From Symsagittifera roscoffensis (lineage: Eukaryota > Xenacoelomorpha > Acoela > Convolutidae), in the NCBI RefSeq assembly GCF_963678635.1, contig NC_087069.1, positions 9,693,206 through 9,757,205 of the forward strand: 64,000 nucleotides of DNA. The letters run 5' to 3'. A model generated the notes under the pieces. The model ran no database searches and was not told the origin of the DNA. It saw nothing but the letters and a program-made list of their open reading frames with translations. Made by a program: the position numbers and the translations under genes. Positions 1 through 11,818 of this stretch are shown here, in pieces; position 1 is the first letter of the stretch; each line of letters begins with the position of its first letter.

Positions 1-1155
1 GGGTCATATGGACTCGCAACACTGCTTTAACTCTAGAAATCTTTTTAAAATTTTTTTTTTGGTGCAAAAACTTAGAATCAAGGTTTTTTTCAGGCGTTTT
101 AGAAGGTAGTTGGAAGTTCAAGGCTTCCCATTTATACATAGAGTCATTTTTGGCTTGTCAAAAATCAGAAAAAAAAATATTTTGGAAAGTAGTTTCCCTA
201 ACGGGTAAATATGCTGGGAAGCAGCTGAAAAAACCACAAAATGACATTGTGACATAGTTAGAAAGTATTGATCATTGGATGATGAAAAAAATACGCAAAC
301 GCTAAAATGTGGCCATTTTCAAGAAAAATAAAGATCTACATACATTAAGTTTTTACTAAATCAAAACTAATTTCGCAATTTTACTAGGCTTAACCTTGGG
401 GTCGACCAAAAAAAAGTTTTCAGCAAGTGTTTTTTTTTCGTAATAATAGTGTATAAAAAAGTTGTATGGATTTGGCTGTCGCAAAAAGATATTTACGTAT
501 CAACCATACTCTACATTGCCACTTGTCTTTTTGTTCATTGATATCCAGTCTCTCACGGTAACCTCCAGTTTCAATTCCGAAAAGAAAAATACTTTTCACA
601 AAACTTAGAAGAAGTCCTACGAACACGTACGACATATACAGATATCATCAAAAACTTTTTCCGAATCTATTTGTTTAATAGATTTTAATTTTCGTTGATT
701 CTTAATATGTTATAATCACACAGGGTGATAAAAACTAAAAAATAAAAACCAAGGGCGACAATTTTCAAAAATGAGCACTGTGGCTTTGCAGAAATGACAA
801 AAAATTACATTCGACTTTCCAATAACAAGCGTAAAGTTTTCCTTGAAAGATTCAGCTTAACTTTCTAACTCTTTCACTGAAACTGAGCGGAATTTTTTAG
901 AGCTTTTAGGCTTAAATTTGAAAACTTCACAAAAGCTCGTCAAATGTGGTATCATATCAAAGTCTCAATCTGTCTTGATTAGGAACTCAGCCAATTTTTC
1001 TCAAATTTTTCTCAAGTTGCGAGTCGTACCTTGATTGAATCATTATTACTTCTAAAATTATCATTTTCCGCCCTGAATCAATCACTTTTTACCGAGCAGA
1101 TTATCAGAAATTTTAGCAAACAATTTTTGAAATTTCCAGAAAGAATTATCCGAAA
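1..1155. repeat. Left copy of a 1.15-kb direct repeat
   Basis: This segment is nearly identical to 2341-3496, with only scattered single-base changes and homopolymer length differences. Both copies begin with GGGTCATATGGACTCGCAAC and lose similarity right after the shared AAAGAATTATCCGAAA. The first copy starts at base 1 of the window, so its true left end may lie outside. No convincing protein is encoded; the small open frames on its minus strand are low-complexity. The 1185-bp spacer (1156-2340) is not duplicated. Confidence 0.93.
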
Positions 1156-2340
1156 AGCGTGATCACAAAACTGGTTTCAATTCATACCTTAGCTTTCTCC
1201 AATTACATTTGCTTTTTTATTTATATTCTAAAACTCGGAAGAAATTTTAAAAAAGTTTTCAAGATGCAACGAAAAATGTAGGCGAACACTTAAGTTGTGA
1301 TTACTGATCCAATACAAAAAAAGTAACAAAGAATAAAACGTGCAAAATTTTAAAACGTCATTGTGTTTTCACATGACTTTGAGTGGTCTTGCTTTATAAA
1401 CTTAGACATAAAAGCTAGTAAGACTGCTTTTTTCCTGCGTTCGAAAAAAGCATGTAATTCCAATGCTCTTGACATTTTGGCTTGCATTTTTTATGGAGTT
1501 TTTTTGAATCTTCTTATAGATTTTGGCGTTTTGATCAAAACTAATGAAATTTAAAAACCACCAAATTGGTCAATCCGGAATGACCGCTTTGCAAGCTAAG
1601 AGACGCGAAATATATTTCTTAAACTACATCTTTGAATGTGGGTGAATTTTTTTTAGAAAAACAAGTATTCAGTCACCTTAAAAACAGTTGGAACAATCAA
1701 GGCTTAGCACTGACGCGGGTTTTGTAGTTCCAATATAAAATTTTCTCTCTACAATTGCTTATCAGTCTCAGTAGTTTTATTAGAAAACCTGAATAGCAAA
1801 AGTTCACTTCAACAGCAGTCAATGTCTCGCAGCAGTGAATACGATCTGAAAACAGTTTTTTTTGATGGTTGAAAAACTCCAAATTGATTTGTTCAAAAGT
1901 ATATTTTGACAATCCAGGTAATTGAGTTATTCTTTTTTCTGTTAAATTGCAGAGCTAGTTATCATCTGTAAAAATTGATGAGATGAATGGCCTTCGTGAT
2001 TGGTAATATTGGCGGCCTTCTATGAAATAGAAAGGTGGTTTCTTCTCCTCGGGTCAAACAAATCTAGACATGAATTTAGTATTGAGCATGGTCATCTGAT
2101 TAAACTATGTGTTACCCTTGTTTTTTCCAGAAAAAAAACTGTTAATTTTGTAAAGAAAAAATTTTTATCAGTTTTATAATTCGAAAGTACGATACGAAAT
2201 TTGAAAAAAAAAAATTGACCGAATCATTCAAATTTTCAAACTTTGATGCAAATTGAAAAAAACTGAGATAGGTTAAATGACAGAAAAGTTCTGTAGGTGT
2301 TCACTTTCTATTTGCTTCCTTGTGTCATGCTATTCATTTT
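1156..2340. other. AT-rich spacer between direct repeats
   Basis: This is unique AT-rich sequence separating the two copies of the left-edge duplication. Open frames are short (at most about 70 codons), have no recognisable domain and lack a convincing start context. I see no gene, RNA or transposon end in it. Confidence 0.6.
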
Positions 2341-3496
2341 GGGTCATATGGACTCGCAACACTGCTTTACTCTAGAAATCTTTTTTAAAAATTTTTTTTT
2401 GGTTCAAAAACTTAGAATCAAGGTTTTTTTTTCAGGCGTTTTAGAAGGTAGTTAGAAGTTCAAGGCTTCCCATTTATACATAGAGTCATTTTTGGCTTGT
2501 CAAAAATCAGAAAAAAAAATATTTTGGAAATTAGTTTCCCTAACGGGTAAATATGCTGGGAAGCAGCTGAAAAAACCACAAAATGACATTGTGACATAGT
2601 TAGAAAGTATTGATCATTGGATGAGGAAAAAAATACGCAAACGCTAAAATGTGGCCATTTTCAAGAAAAATAAAGATCTACATACATTAAGTTTTTACTA
2701 AATCAAAACTAATTTCGCAATTTTACTAGGCTTAACCTTGGGGTCGACCAAAAAAAAGTTTTCAGCAAGTGTTTTTTTTTCGTAATAATAGTGTATAAAA
2801 AAGTTGTATGGATTTGGCTGTCGCAAAAAGATATTTACGTAACAACCATACTCTACATTGCCACTTGTCTTTTGTTCATTGATATCCAGTCTCTCACGGT
2901 AACCTCCAGTTTCAATTCCGAAAAGAAAAATACTTTTCACAAAACTTAGAAGAAGTCCTACGAACACGTACGACATATACAGATATCATCAAAAACTTTT
3001 TCCGAATCTATTTGTTTAATAGATTTTAATTTTCGTTGATTCTTAATATGTTATAATCACACAGGGTGATAAAAACTAAAAAATAAAAACCAAGGGCGAC
3101 AATTTTCAAAAATGAGCACTGTGGCTTTGCAGAAATGACAAAAAATTACATTCGACTTTCCAATAACAAGCGTAAAGTTTTCCTTGAAAGATTCAGCTTA
3201 ACTTTCTAACTCTTTCACTGAAACTGAGCGGAATTTTTTAGAGCTTTTAGGCTTAAATTTGAAAACTTCACAAAAGCTCGTCAAATGTGGTATCATATCA
3301 AAGTCTCAATCTGTCTTGATTAGGAACTCAGCCAATTTTTCTCAAATTTTTCTCAAGTTGCGAGTCGTACCTTGATTGAATCATTATTACTTCTAAAATT
3401 ATCATTTTCCGCCCTGAATCAATCACTTTTTACCGAGCAGATTATCAGAAATTTTAGCAAACAATTTTTGAAATTTCCAGAAAGAATTATCCGAAA
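2341..3496. repeat. Right copy of a 1.15-kb direct repeat
   Basis: Second copy of the 1-1155 segment. It differs at a few sites, for example a 1-base deletion in a T run near 2870 that shifts the small minus-strand frame, and GATGAGG here against GATGATG in the left copy. The low divergence points to a recent duplication or a young repeat family. Confidence 0.93.
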
Positions 3497-3846
3497 TCTG
3501 TTTTTACTATTTTTAATCAAATTTTTGAATTTTTTTATTCAACCGTTGTGGTCGGAACATTTTGTGCTACATTTTTGGCCAGATTTTTTCATGGAACAAA
3601 ATAAGATTTGATGTAACTTTATTTTATATAATTTTTTCTGCTGTTTTTAGGAGAATTCAAATCTCGCAAAAATTATTCCAAAGTATGCATTTTCTTGCAA
3701 GATTTCTCTGAAAATTCTTAGACAAATTTCAAATTTTGATTCAAAATTGGCATTGATAAGCATCAAAAAGTGATTATGATACAGTTTTTTTCTGCAAATT
3801 TCAGCTTATTTCGAAAAACACCTTAAAATATGAGATCAAGAAACTT
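3497..3846. other. Non-coding AT-rich stretch
   Basis: Poly-T-rich sequence between the direct repeat and the next inverted-repeat element. A plus-strand frame of 79 codons (3372-3611) runs out of the repeat but is dominated by Phe, Leu and Ile and has no domain. I see nothing functional. Confidence 0.5.
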
Positions 3847-4483
3847 CATTACGAAACCAAACTGTGCCTTCTGTGCATTGTAAGTGGATTCCGTAACAAG
3901 GCAAAATCAGAATTGACGCGGAATCCGCAACTTTGCTACTTTTCTTTGGTTTTCTATGCTGTTTTGAAATTGTGGAATTCGCAACCGTGTATACGGAATC
4001 CAGAAAAGTTTGTGGACAACAGTTTGTGGACACAATAAGACATTGGTTTAGTTGAACTGAGCGGTTGTGGATTTCGCAGTTGTAATCGGAATCCGCAAAT
4101 TTTAAGTGGAATTCGCTGTTTATTTGCGGATTCCGTTTACATATATGTATATAGCTTGCAGATTCCGCTTACACTTGCGGATTCTGCTACAATTTTTTGC
4201 GAATTCCCTTTACATTTGCGGATTCCGCTTACATTTTGTGGAATCCACTGAAAGTTTCGGTATCCAGAACAACAAACTATATTCACTTTTTGCGGAATCC
4301 GCGATACAACAATGGTGCCGACAAAATTTACGTTACAGATATTTGTAAGCGAAATCCACGGAAATTTTGTATGTGGAGTCTACGTACATTTTGGAACCTG
4401 TTTAAAGGTTTATCTATGGAATTCAGTAATATACAGACATAAAAATTTTGCGCCTATCCAGTGCACAGTTTGGCCTCGTAATG
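3847..4483. mobile_element. Non-autonomous TIR element packed with GGATTCC motifs
   Basis: The ends form an imperfect terminal inverted repeat: CATTACGAAACCAAACTGTG on the left and the reverse complement of CATTACGAGGCCAAACTGTG on the right. The inside contains about fourteen variants of a palindromic GCGGATTCCGC or GTGGAATCCAC motif in both orientations, often followed by TTACA. A shorter relative with matching ends lies at 57463-57890. There is no coding capacity, so it is MITE-like. Target duplication is unclear because the flanks are T-rich. Confidence 0.72.
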
Positions 4484-4616
4484 TTTTTCATTTTGAGATA
4501 AATTATTTCTTGCAATGATAAACGCAGGCTGAATAATCTAATTTACTTGTGCAACAACCAATTTTTGTCGAACTATATATTTTTTAAAAGTTTATAGCAA
4601 ATTTTTGCTTCTTTAG

Positions 4617-4764
4617 ACGGAGGTGTGGCAGTAAGTGTGGTGAATGTGTAAGTGTCTGCAGCTGCTACAAAAGATGTGGAAATGTGTTGGGGGAGCTGAG
4701 AATGATGGTGACTCGGGATACTGATGACGCAATGGACTGCTTTTCTGGAGAAGGCTGGACCTGA
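4617..4764 (+). CDS. Candidate terminal exon of a Cys-rich protein
   Basis: A TTTTTGCTTCTTTAG acceptor is followed by a reading frame (phase: one base, then CGG AGG TGT...) that ends at TGA 4762-4764. The peptide of about 48 residues begins with a dense cysteine cluster (RRCGSKCGECVSVCSCYKRC) and ends in an acidic tail. The C-x3-C-x-C-x3-C spacing is reminiscent of CXC-type zinc-binding tails in some nuclear and transposon-derived proteins, but this is similarity of shape only. The block is more GC-rich than its surroundings. An AATAAA lies about 200 bases downstream. No upstream exon was found in the window, and the TIR element 3847-4483 lies just upstream. It could also be a transposon remnant. 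Confidence 0.4.
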
Positions 4765-6291
4765 TGACCTCTAATCTTCATCTTCAACTACAAATTTGAC
4801 CCTCTTTTCGTCTCATAAAGGAACCCTGGACTCCAAGGTGATTGTTTGAGGAAGTTTCTAGATGTATTTTTTTTTCAGTTTTAGTTCGCAAAAAAATTTA
4901 TTTATAAATGAACAGAAAAAAAATAGTTTTTTTTTGGTTTTCTGGGGCAGTGTAACGACTTGAAATAAAGACGATAATTTTTGCTTCAAATTTTTTCTGG
5001 ACACGCACGTCACAAAATCTTCAAACTTTTCATTAAAAAAACGGAAATGGACACTGTAAAAGATTTGTAGGGTTTATTTTCAGGCTCTTTTTATATCAAG
5101 GTTAGCTTAGAGTAATAGTTATTTTCGGGAACTTTTTGACACTTTTTTCAAATCACTCTTTTCGTTTCTTCATTTTTGGGTTAATTTGCTTTTTGAATCA
5201 TCCTTTGAACCATTGAGAGACAAGTTTTTTTTTCCCGAAAATGTAGTAGAGTAAGTTTTATTAGTTTTTTCTCTAACAAATCTCAAAAATCGAGCAAAGA
5301 GGGGGCAGGTATTTCTTAACTACCAGCATCAATTGCTCCCAATTCCGTAAAGAAGCAAAAATTGAAAAAAAAAGACACTATAAAAATCTTAGTTAAGCTA
5401 AAAAACAGAATTTTTCAGTCTCAATCGAATTCAATTTGATCGATTGTTTCAATATTTCACTTCATCATTTGTTTTTTTTTCTTTAGATAAACAACTGTTT
5501 CAAAAACCCGATCACTGACCTCTATTTTTTGTTGAGAACTTGGGAAGAATAATTTTTTTAGTCATTATATTTTTTCAAAAGTAAATATCGAAATCACCAC
5601 AGTGTACTGACTTCGGAGAGAAGCTCATTTTTTCTCCTTATCTATGATAAGAGCCAATTATTATATCTAATTTTTGGAAAAAAAAATGACGAGATGCAAA
5701 AAAATTAATGGAAATTTAGTGGGACTCAAAGTTAATCGGGCCGTAAATTAAGCTGAGAAGCGTTAATTGAAATTTAGTGGCCAATTTGTTTAAAAAATGT
5801 TATTAACTGGTTTTTTTCTGATAATCTTTTCTGTTCAATTTGTTTGTTCTGCCACAATAATTGGTCGGTGCTAAAAGAAGTTTAAATACTTGAATCAAAC
5901 CATAACCATGATGATGCTATCTGAATACCAAGCTTTTGTGTCCCTCTCAATAATCGTTTCTAACTCTTAGATCCCGCGTCGCAAAGCACGTATGAACCTA
6001 TTTGTTCAGCTTTAAACATAAAAACTTCAGCTCATGTGAAATCATAAAACAATAGTCGAGAGTGGAATTTTTCAGTTAGTTTTGTTTTTGTTTGAAATAA
6101 ATCGTGAGAATTCGAGGGCTTTTTTTAGAAAAAGCTTGAATTTTTGCTCGTTTTATTAAAACCGATAATTGTGATTTCGGATTTTTTTTTCGGATACACA
6201 TTCAAAAATATTTAAACCTAATCCATCAAAACATAAACAACCAGTGTATTTTTTGTAGAGTTGAATTCCAGGTTCTTATGTTTTAAGGTTA
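4765..6291. other. AT-rich non-coding stretch
   Basis: Possible 3' untranslated region near the start (AATAAA around 4965) followed by AT-rich sequence with many homopolymers. No gene, repeat end or RNA was recognised. Confidence 0.5.
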
Positions 6292-6299
6292 GCTCAAGG

Positions 6300-6611
6300 C
6301 AGGGGCCGATCCAGGATTTTCTCGAAGGGGCGGTTTTTCAAACATTTTGTCGACCATTTTTTTAGGTCGACCAATCGATTTTTCGAGCACTGTCACTACA
6401 AAGACCCTATTTTTGACCAAAAATTTTGCGCCGCAAATTTTTGAGAAAAAGGTCGAAAAGTGCCTAAGAAAAATTATGGGGTTTTCTGGCCTAAAACGGA
6501 TGTATTTCATATAATAGTACCAAAGGGGGTACTCTTTGGTTGGTGAGTTTGTCGAATCCATGCAAAACAGCGTCCACCTCCACCCTCCCCCCTCCCTTTA
6601 ATCCGCCCCTG
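6300..6611 (+). mobile_element. hAT-type MITE with 8-bp target duplication
   Basis: The element begins CAGGGGCCGATCCAGG and ends TAATCCGCCCCTG, giving terminal inverted repeats of about 13 bp. It is flanked by 8-bp near-identical target duplications, GCTCAAGG (6292-6299) and GTTCAAGG (6612-6619), one mismatch. Eight-base duplications are typical of hAT transposons. It shares internal blocks with 31142-31575 in opposite orientation (cggtttttcaaa, tttttaggtcga, gagcactgt). At 312 bp it cannot encode a transposase. Confidence 0.85.
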
Positions 6612-6619
6612 GTTCAAGG

Positions 6620-8789
6620 TAATATAAAACTTTTCAGGAGTTGCTATTGTCATATTCTTAAAATTATATAACTTTCTCTCTATTTTTGGATTGAATTGCT
6701 TTTTGAGTCTATTTTTTACCATTGAGAGACAAGGTCTTATTGAGATTTTTAGAAGAGTGTTTGATATTTTTCCTTTGAAAAAATTAGGTAAAATATAAGC
6801 AAGAACTGGAAAAACTACATGTATAAGATGTAATTAAGACTGGAAAATTGCCTTAACCGCGGTTCATTCCAATAACAGAGAACAAATTTGACTGCTGTTT
6901 TATTTTCCATTTAATCAATGTTTCAAATACGCGACCACGAGCCTCTGTTTTTTGTCGAGAACTTGAGTACACCGTATTGTTAGACTTTTTTCAAAAACCC
7001 ATATCTAAGCAAATAGCTTCAAAACAAATCAAACAAATTGTCAGATTTTTGAAAAAACTTAGGGGATATAATTGCTCAGAGCGTTTTTTTTTCAGCATAT
7101 TCGTTATAAAAATTACAAAGGACACTAAACCGTTTGAAATTTTGATGTAATTCACTTGTAAGCTGATTTGGAAAATTTAGAGAAAAATACAAATGAAAGT
7201 TGGTTCATATTGCGCAGTGGGTTGACTTTACAAAAAAAATGAGGATGATTTTGTCTTTGAATTTTAGCAAAATCGATAAACATGTTTTATGATATTCGAC
7301 ACCGGAGTTTTGCTAAATCATTTGCTTCATAATATTTCTGCTAAATGTCACAGTGAAACTTTTTAATACTTTTTTGAGTAAAATCCAGCCCATTTTGAGA
7401 AACATGCTAATTAAGTTTCAACCTTTATCCATTTTGAACGATAACATAAACCAAACGGAGCAGTTTTTTTATCAATCAAACTTGGATTTTGACTAGCACT
7501 TTTGACGAAAATTTTATACGATAAATTAAATCAATGCCGTAAGCTCACAATAAAAATGTATTTTGACAGTGATCAGTTTTTGCTATTTTTGGTTATGAAA
7601 AATCTAGCGCTGCTAGATAAGGCATATTTTTTTTGTTTTGACAAAACGTTTGGGCCAAATGTTCACAAAAAAGCATTCGTTATTTTTTTTTGTTTTTTAT
7701 CTGTTTTTAATCAAAATTTACTTCCGATACTTTGAAAGGCTCCGCCCTTGAGTAAACTACTATGACTTTGTACTACATTGCTCGGAAAAAATGTTCTATT
7801 AAATGAAAATAAACAAAAATTACAATAATCAAAATTCAACAGCAAGCAAAACAAATCTAAACTTAGTATTTTTATTTAACTTAGTTTTTTTATATAAAGT
7901 TTTTTATTTGTTTAACTTAGTTTTTTGCTCTAATAGTTTTTGATTCAATGTAAAAATTTACACCAAATCTTCAATAGAAGCAAATATGAACGGAATATAG
8001 TTGGGATAATATCCAAGTTTTCACCACTTTTTATGTTATCCTTGAACAAATTTTTCCAATACATTGGACACATCAAACCTTGTACAACATAGTCACTTGA
8101 TTTTACTATGAGAGTAAACATAACTGGCTATTTTTGTAGTTTAAAGATTGTTATCCCAGATAACCTCAATTTCAAAGCTAATGATTTCCAATTTCGGGAA
8201 ATATTGTACCCTTTCAAGCTGATTTATTTACCATCTCATAAAACATTAAGAGAAGATAAACTTGTCAAAAACATAAAACTAGCTAACCACGCTAATGATG
8301 ATTTACATTAGATTTTATTGCCTTTTTCTGTTTTTGAACTACTCCTGTCAATTTTCCCTGTTTTATGATGCCGATTAAAGGAATAATTTCAAAATCAGAG
8401 CCCACTTTTCAATAAAATATTGAATGAGATTTATTTTTTGTTGCAAAGTTTTGCAAGTTATATAGTTTTTTAAACAGTCCAATTGAATCAAATTAGTAAC
8501 TGTCTGGTGAAAATAACTTCTTGTCGAAAACATCTCGATTTGTTATAAAAAATATAGTTGATTCTATACGAGACAAAAAAAATAGAAATGTTTGCATCAT
8601 GTAGAGATAATTTTTATGACAATTTGAAACTAAACTGACTATCAAAACAAAGATATCAAAGATATAGAATTTAAATCAGAAAACTTTTTAGTTTTGAGGC
8701 AGAACTCTAGCAAAACCCTAAGTGTTAAATTGATAAAATAACCAAAAAATCAATTGGATTCTGAATCCCAAAATTTAATCTGAAAAAAA
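6620..8789. other. AT-rich non-coding stretch
   Basis: Long AT-rich interval with poly-A and poly-T runs. Open frames (for example 7502-7735 and 8108-8311 on plus) are under 80 codons, hydrophobic or low-complexity, and match no family I know. I see no element ends. Confidence 0.5.
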
Positions 8790-8794
8790 AACTG

Positions 8795-9185
8795 CTCGTA
8801 TCAGGGCGAATCCCTGAATGTTCCGACTGCCTTTTGAGGTTCATGGAGCAGTAGTAACACAAAAAAATTAATTGTAATAAAATGAAATGAAAAAAAAACT
8901 CTAAAATTTGAATTTTTTTTTTGTGAAATCGTCCCCCCACACGCCATATTAACTACAAAAGAAGAAATTTCGCTCATTGTAACAAATTAATTATGGTAAA
9001 TAAGCTTCTTTCAACCAATTTGGAAATTTTGCTAAGACGGATTAAATCTCCGCTTACGCGTTAATAGCGCGAAATATATCGCGCGTTAATTGTCCAAAAT
9101 TGGCTAAAATGGCAATCTTTAAACCCCCATAATTTTGAAAGTCGGAACAATCTTATCGAACCTCCATCTTATCGAAATTCGGAAC
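8795..9185. repeat. Dispersed repeat, copy 1 (GCGCGA-hairpin family)
   Basis: Shared with 25066-25545 and 60688-61190. Common blocks in order: CGTATCAGGGCGAATCCCTG, TTCCGACTGCCTTTTGAGG, ATGGAGCAGTA, CACACGCCAT, GCTTCTTTCAACCAA, TCCGCTTACGCGTTAATAGC, GCGCGAAATATATCGCGC, GGCAATCTTTAAACCCCCAT. The GCGCGA/TCGCGC block is a small hairpin kept in two copies. No coding capacity, so probably a non-autonomous transposon family. Confidence 0.8.
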
Positions 9186-9189
9186 AAAA

Positions 9190-11744
9190 AAGTTGAGCAA
9201 AAATATAAACGACAATAATCAAATCCTTCTTACCACTGAAAACTCTATATTGTTTTTTCAAAACTATTCAAACTCAGAGCGGGTCTTCAATTGTTTTGTT
9301 AACAAAATGCTAGCGCGTATGAGTTTTTCAAAATCAACACAGACTATTCTTAACAAAATATGTTGTCTTTTCAAGAATTGTTTGATCATTACAACAACGA
9401 AGCCTGCAGAAAAATAAGTATATGGAATTTCATAAAGGGACGGTTTTTTTACCAATGGACACTGACTATGAACTAATTGATTTGTTTTCTTCAAAAATTG
9501 GTTGCTTGATAGATAAAACATGTAAAATAAAAACAGATCAAAATTGAAAGTCCCGTTACTTTTGCATCTTTCTCAGGCTTTGAATTAGAAGCTCGATTCA
9601 CCAGATAGTTCGCGCAAATAATTCATCTGCGCTAGAAAAAAATTGAGCCACAAAAATTTTTGGAACAATTGCCAGCTTCTCATAAAGTTTTTTTCAAATA
9701 TTAAAATAACAGTTGCTGAAGAAAGCGAATCCACTTAATTTTTCCGGGTTTTAAATTGATCAGAACTTCTAAACTTCTTATTTTTAGAACGGCGATGAGA
9801 TTTTTAAAAAATGTTAGTGACTAAATTTTGATTGTATTTTCATTCAATTCTTAGTCACACGCCTTTTGTATAATCGAACCAAATGAACTGACTAGGTTTT
9901 AAACTTTTGCCAAGAACTGTTTGTGGTATCCTTATTTGCATGTAGATTTTTAACAGGAAAAAATATTTTTAAACACCTGTTTTTGCAAAACAAAAAAAAT
10001 TAGGGGGAACGTTTTTATCATTTTGGCTCAGGGATCAAAATAAATCAAGTTGTTTCAAGAAACAATTAGATACAAACTAAAACTCTCCTTGAGAATCAGT
10101 CTTAAAGATCAGTTGCTAAAGTATATTTTTTATTTTTTTTCTCAAAATTTAAAATATCCTTCATATCATTAAAGTTTTATAGAAAGATTACAAATAATTG
10201 CAGGATTTTGAGCAAAGTTAGGCAAATATATCAATTGATTTGTATCTGCTATTGTTAGAAACATAGTAATTGGTGATTTATGATTTACTATAAGAGAACA
10301 AAACGAAATCAATTTGATAAAAGAAAGTGGTCTATTTGCTACCATTTGCCTTGAATTGGAAATATGGTAAACCCATTTGTACATAAGAAACTAGCCATCC
10401 AATTTTTATAATAGATTTTAGCAAGGGGTTGCTGTGATTAATTTCCGCATATGGCTAATGACATGCTGATACATCAAATCAAGTTAAAAATGTCTTAATA
10501 GATAATTTTTCATATCAAATTTAAGATCAGTTTTTTTATTTTGAGAGTATGTTCCCTTGATATTTTTTGTCCTTTTTTTCTTTCGTCTTGCTATCTAGGA
10601 TGATTGAAAAACAATTTTTGTTGGTTTTCTGATTGTTTTCGCTTTTTGCATATTTTCAAAAGAATCTTACACTCATTTGAACAATTGTGACAATAGGTGT
10701 ATCTTTTGGTGTTCCAAAACGAGTTTAAATACTCCAGAGGGAACTCGTAGGGGCCTAAAATAGCATTATTTTGAATCTCTTTCGTGACAAATTTTGCATA
10801 ATTTGTTGCAGCGTCGAAAAAAAAACATTCAACCAAATTGGGCGTTTTTTGATTACTCTCAATTTGATTATTCTCAAACTTTTACGTTCTATAGCTAAAA
10901 TTAGTCCTCGGTCTACATGTTAAAACCCAATTCAATTGCATTTAAATCTAAAAACAAAAACCAGGCCTGACCAAAACACTCTGCGCTAATGTGCTTTTTA
11001 TTTTGTTAAAATCGATAAGGATTGATAGTTTTCTTTCAATTCCCTCGGACGGACTCGTAAGAATTCTTTTGACTGATAAAGAGTTTTTCATGTCTATAGT
11101 TCACAATTTCTTAGACCTTGGTTAGTTTTCAAAAGTATTTAGGCAGGTTTTAATCCAATACGAGCAGTCTTGTATCAAGTTTATCAATCTCAGTTCGAGG
11201 TCAAAAAAATCAATTTGGGTTTTGTACACCAGGTGTGATCCAATTTGTAGCCAATTTTCGTGCTTTACACGCGAATGTCATATAAACGTCCAAATTACCC
11301 AATTTTCTTACCCTGCCAGCGCTTAACAAAATACAAGACAAAATACTTTCTCTTTTGCTTAACCTATGTTTTCTGCTTGGTTATTTTTTTATAAAATGTC
11401 AATTTTCCTTGTTCAATGGAGCAACCGATACGCCCCATTGGTCTAGTGTATTGAGAGCAAACTGCAATTTCATGCGGTGTGTTTTGATGGATTTGTTGAC
11501 GATTTGAATGACTGGTTTTTATTATGAGCTCTGAATAGCTTTCCAAATGATACTTTCAAAACATGTACTGAACATTCAACTAGCCCCTCCCCCAGCCCAA
11601 TTTAACCCACCCTGACTTCACAATTTGCCCTCATTGTGTCAAAAAACAAGGAAGTGAGGAAGTGCATAATTCGAAAACAATCTATTTTATTCTTAGACTT
11701 ATAACTTTTTCTTTTACCCTTGCCATATTTCTCGAATCACAACA
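9190..11744. other. AT-rich non-coding stretch
   Basis: No recognisable gene. Small frames (9193-9417 plus, 10169-10384 minus, 10591-10836 minus) have no known domain. Around 9545 a fragment (GAAAGTCCCGTTACTTTTGC) resembles the far end of the dispersed repeat family, so decayed repeat sequence is likely present. Confidence 0.45.
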
Positions 11745-11818
11745 CCCCATACCCCCCATACCCCCCATACCCCCCTCCCCATACCCCCCATACCCCCCAT
11801 ACCCCCCCCCCCCCCCCA
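11745..11818. repeat. CCCCATA minisatellite / C-tract
   Basis: About eight tandem variants of CCCCATAC or CCCCCCATA, followed by a run of C. The minus strand reads as repeated G-runs of 4-6 separated by TAT, able to form G-quadruplexes. The overlapping Pro-rich and Gly-rich frames are artefacts of the repeat. Confidence 0.95.

Noticed and set aside
1697..1912. Small minus-strand ORF between the direct repeats
   Set aside because: No domain, no conservation evidence, length within chance.
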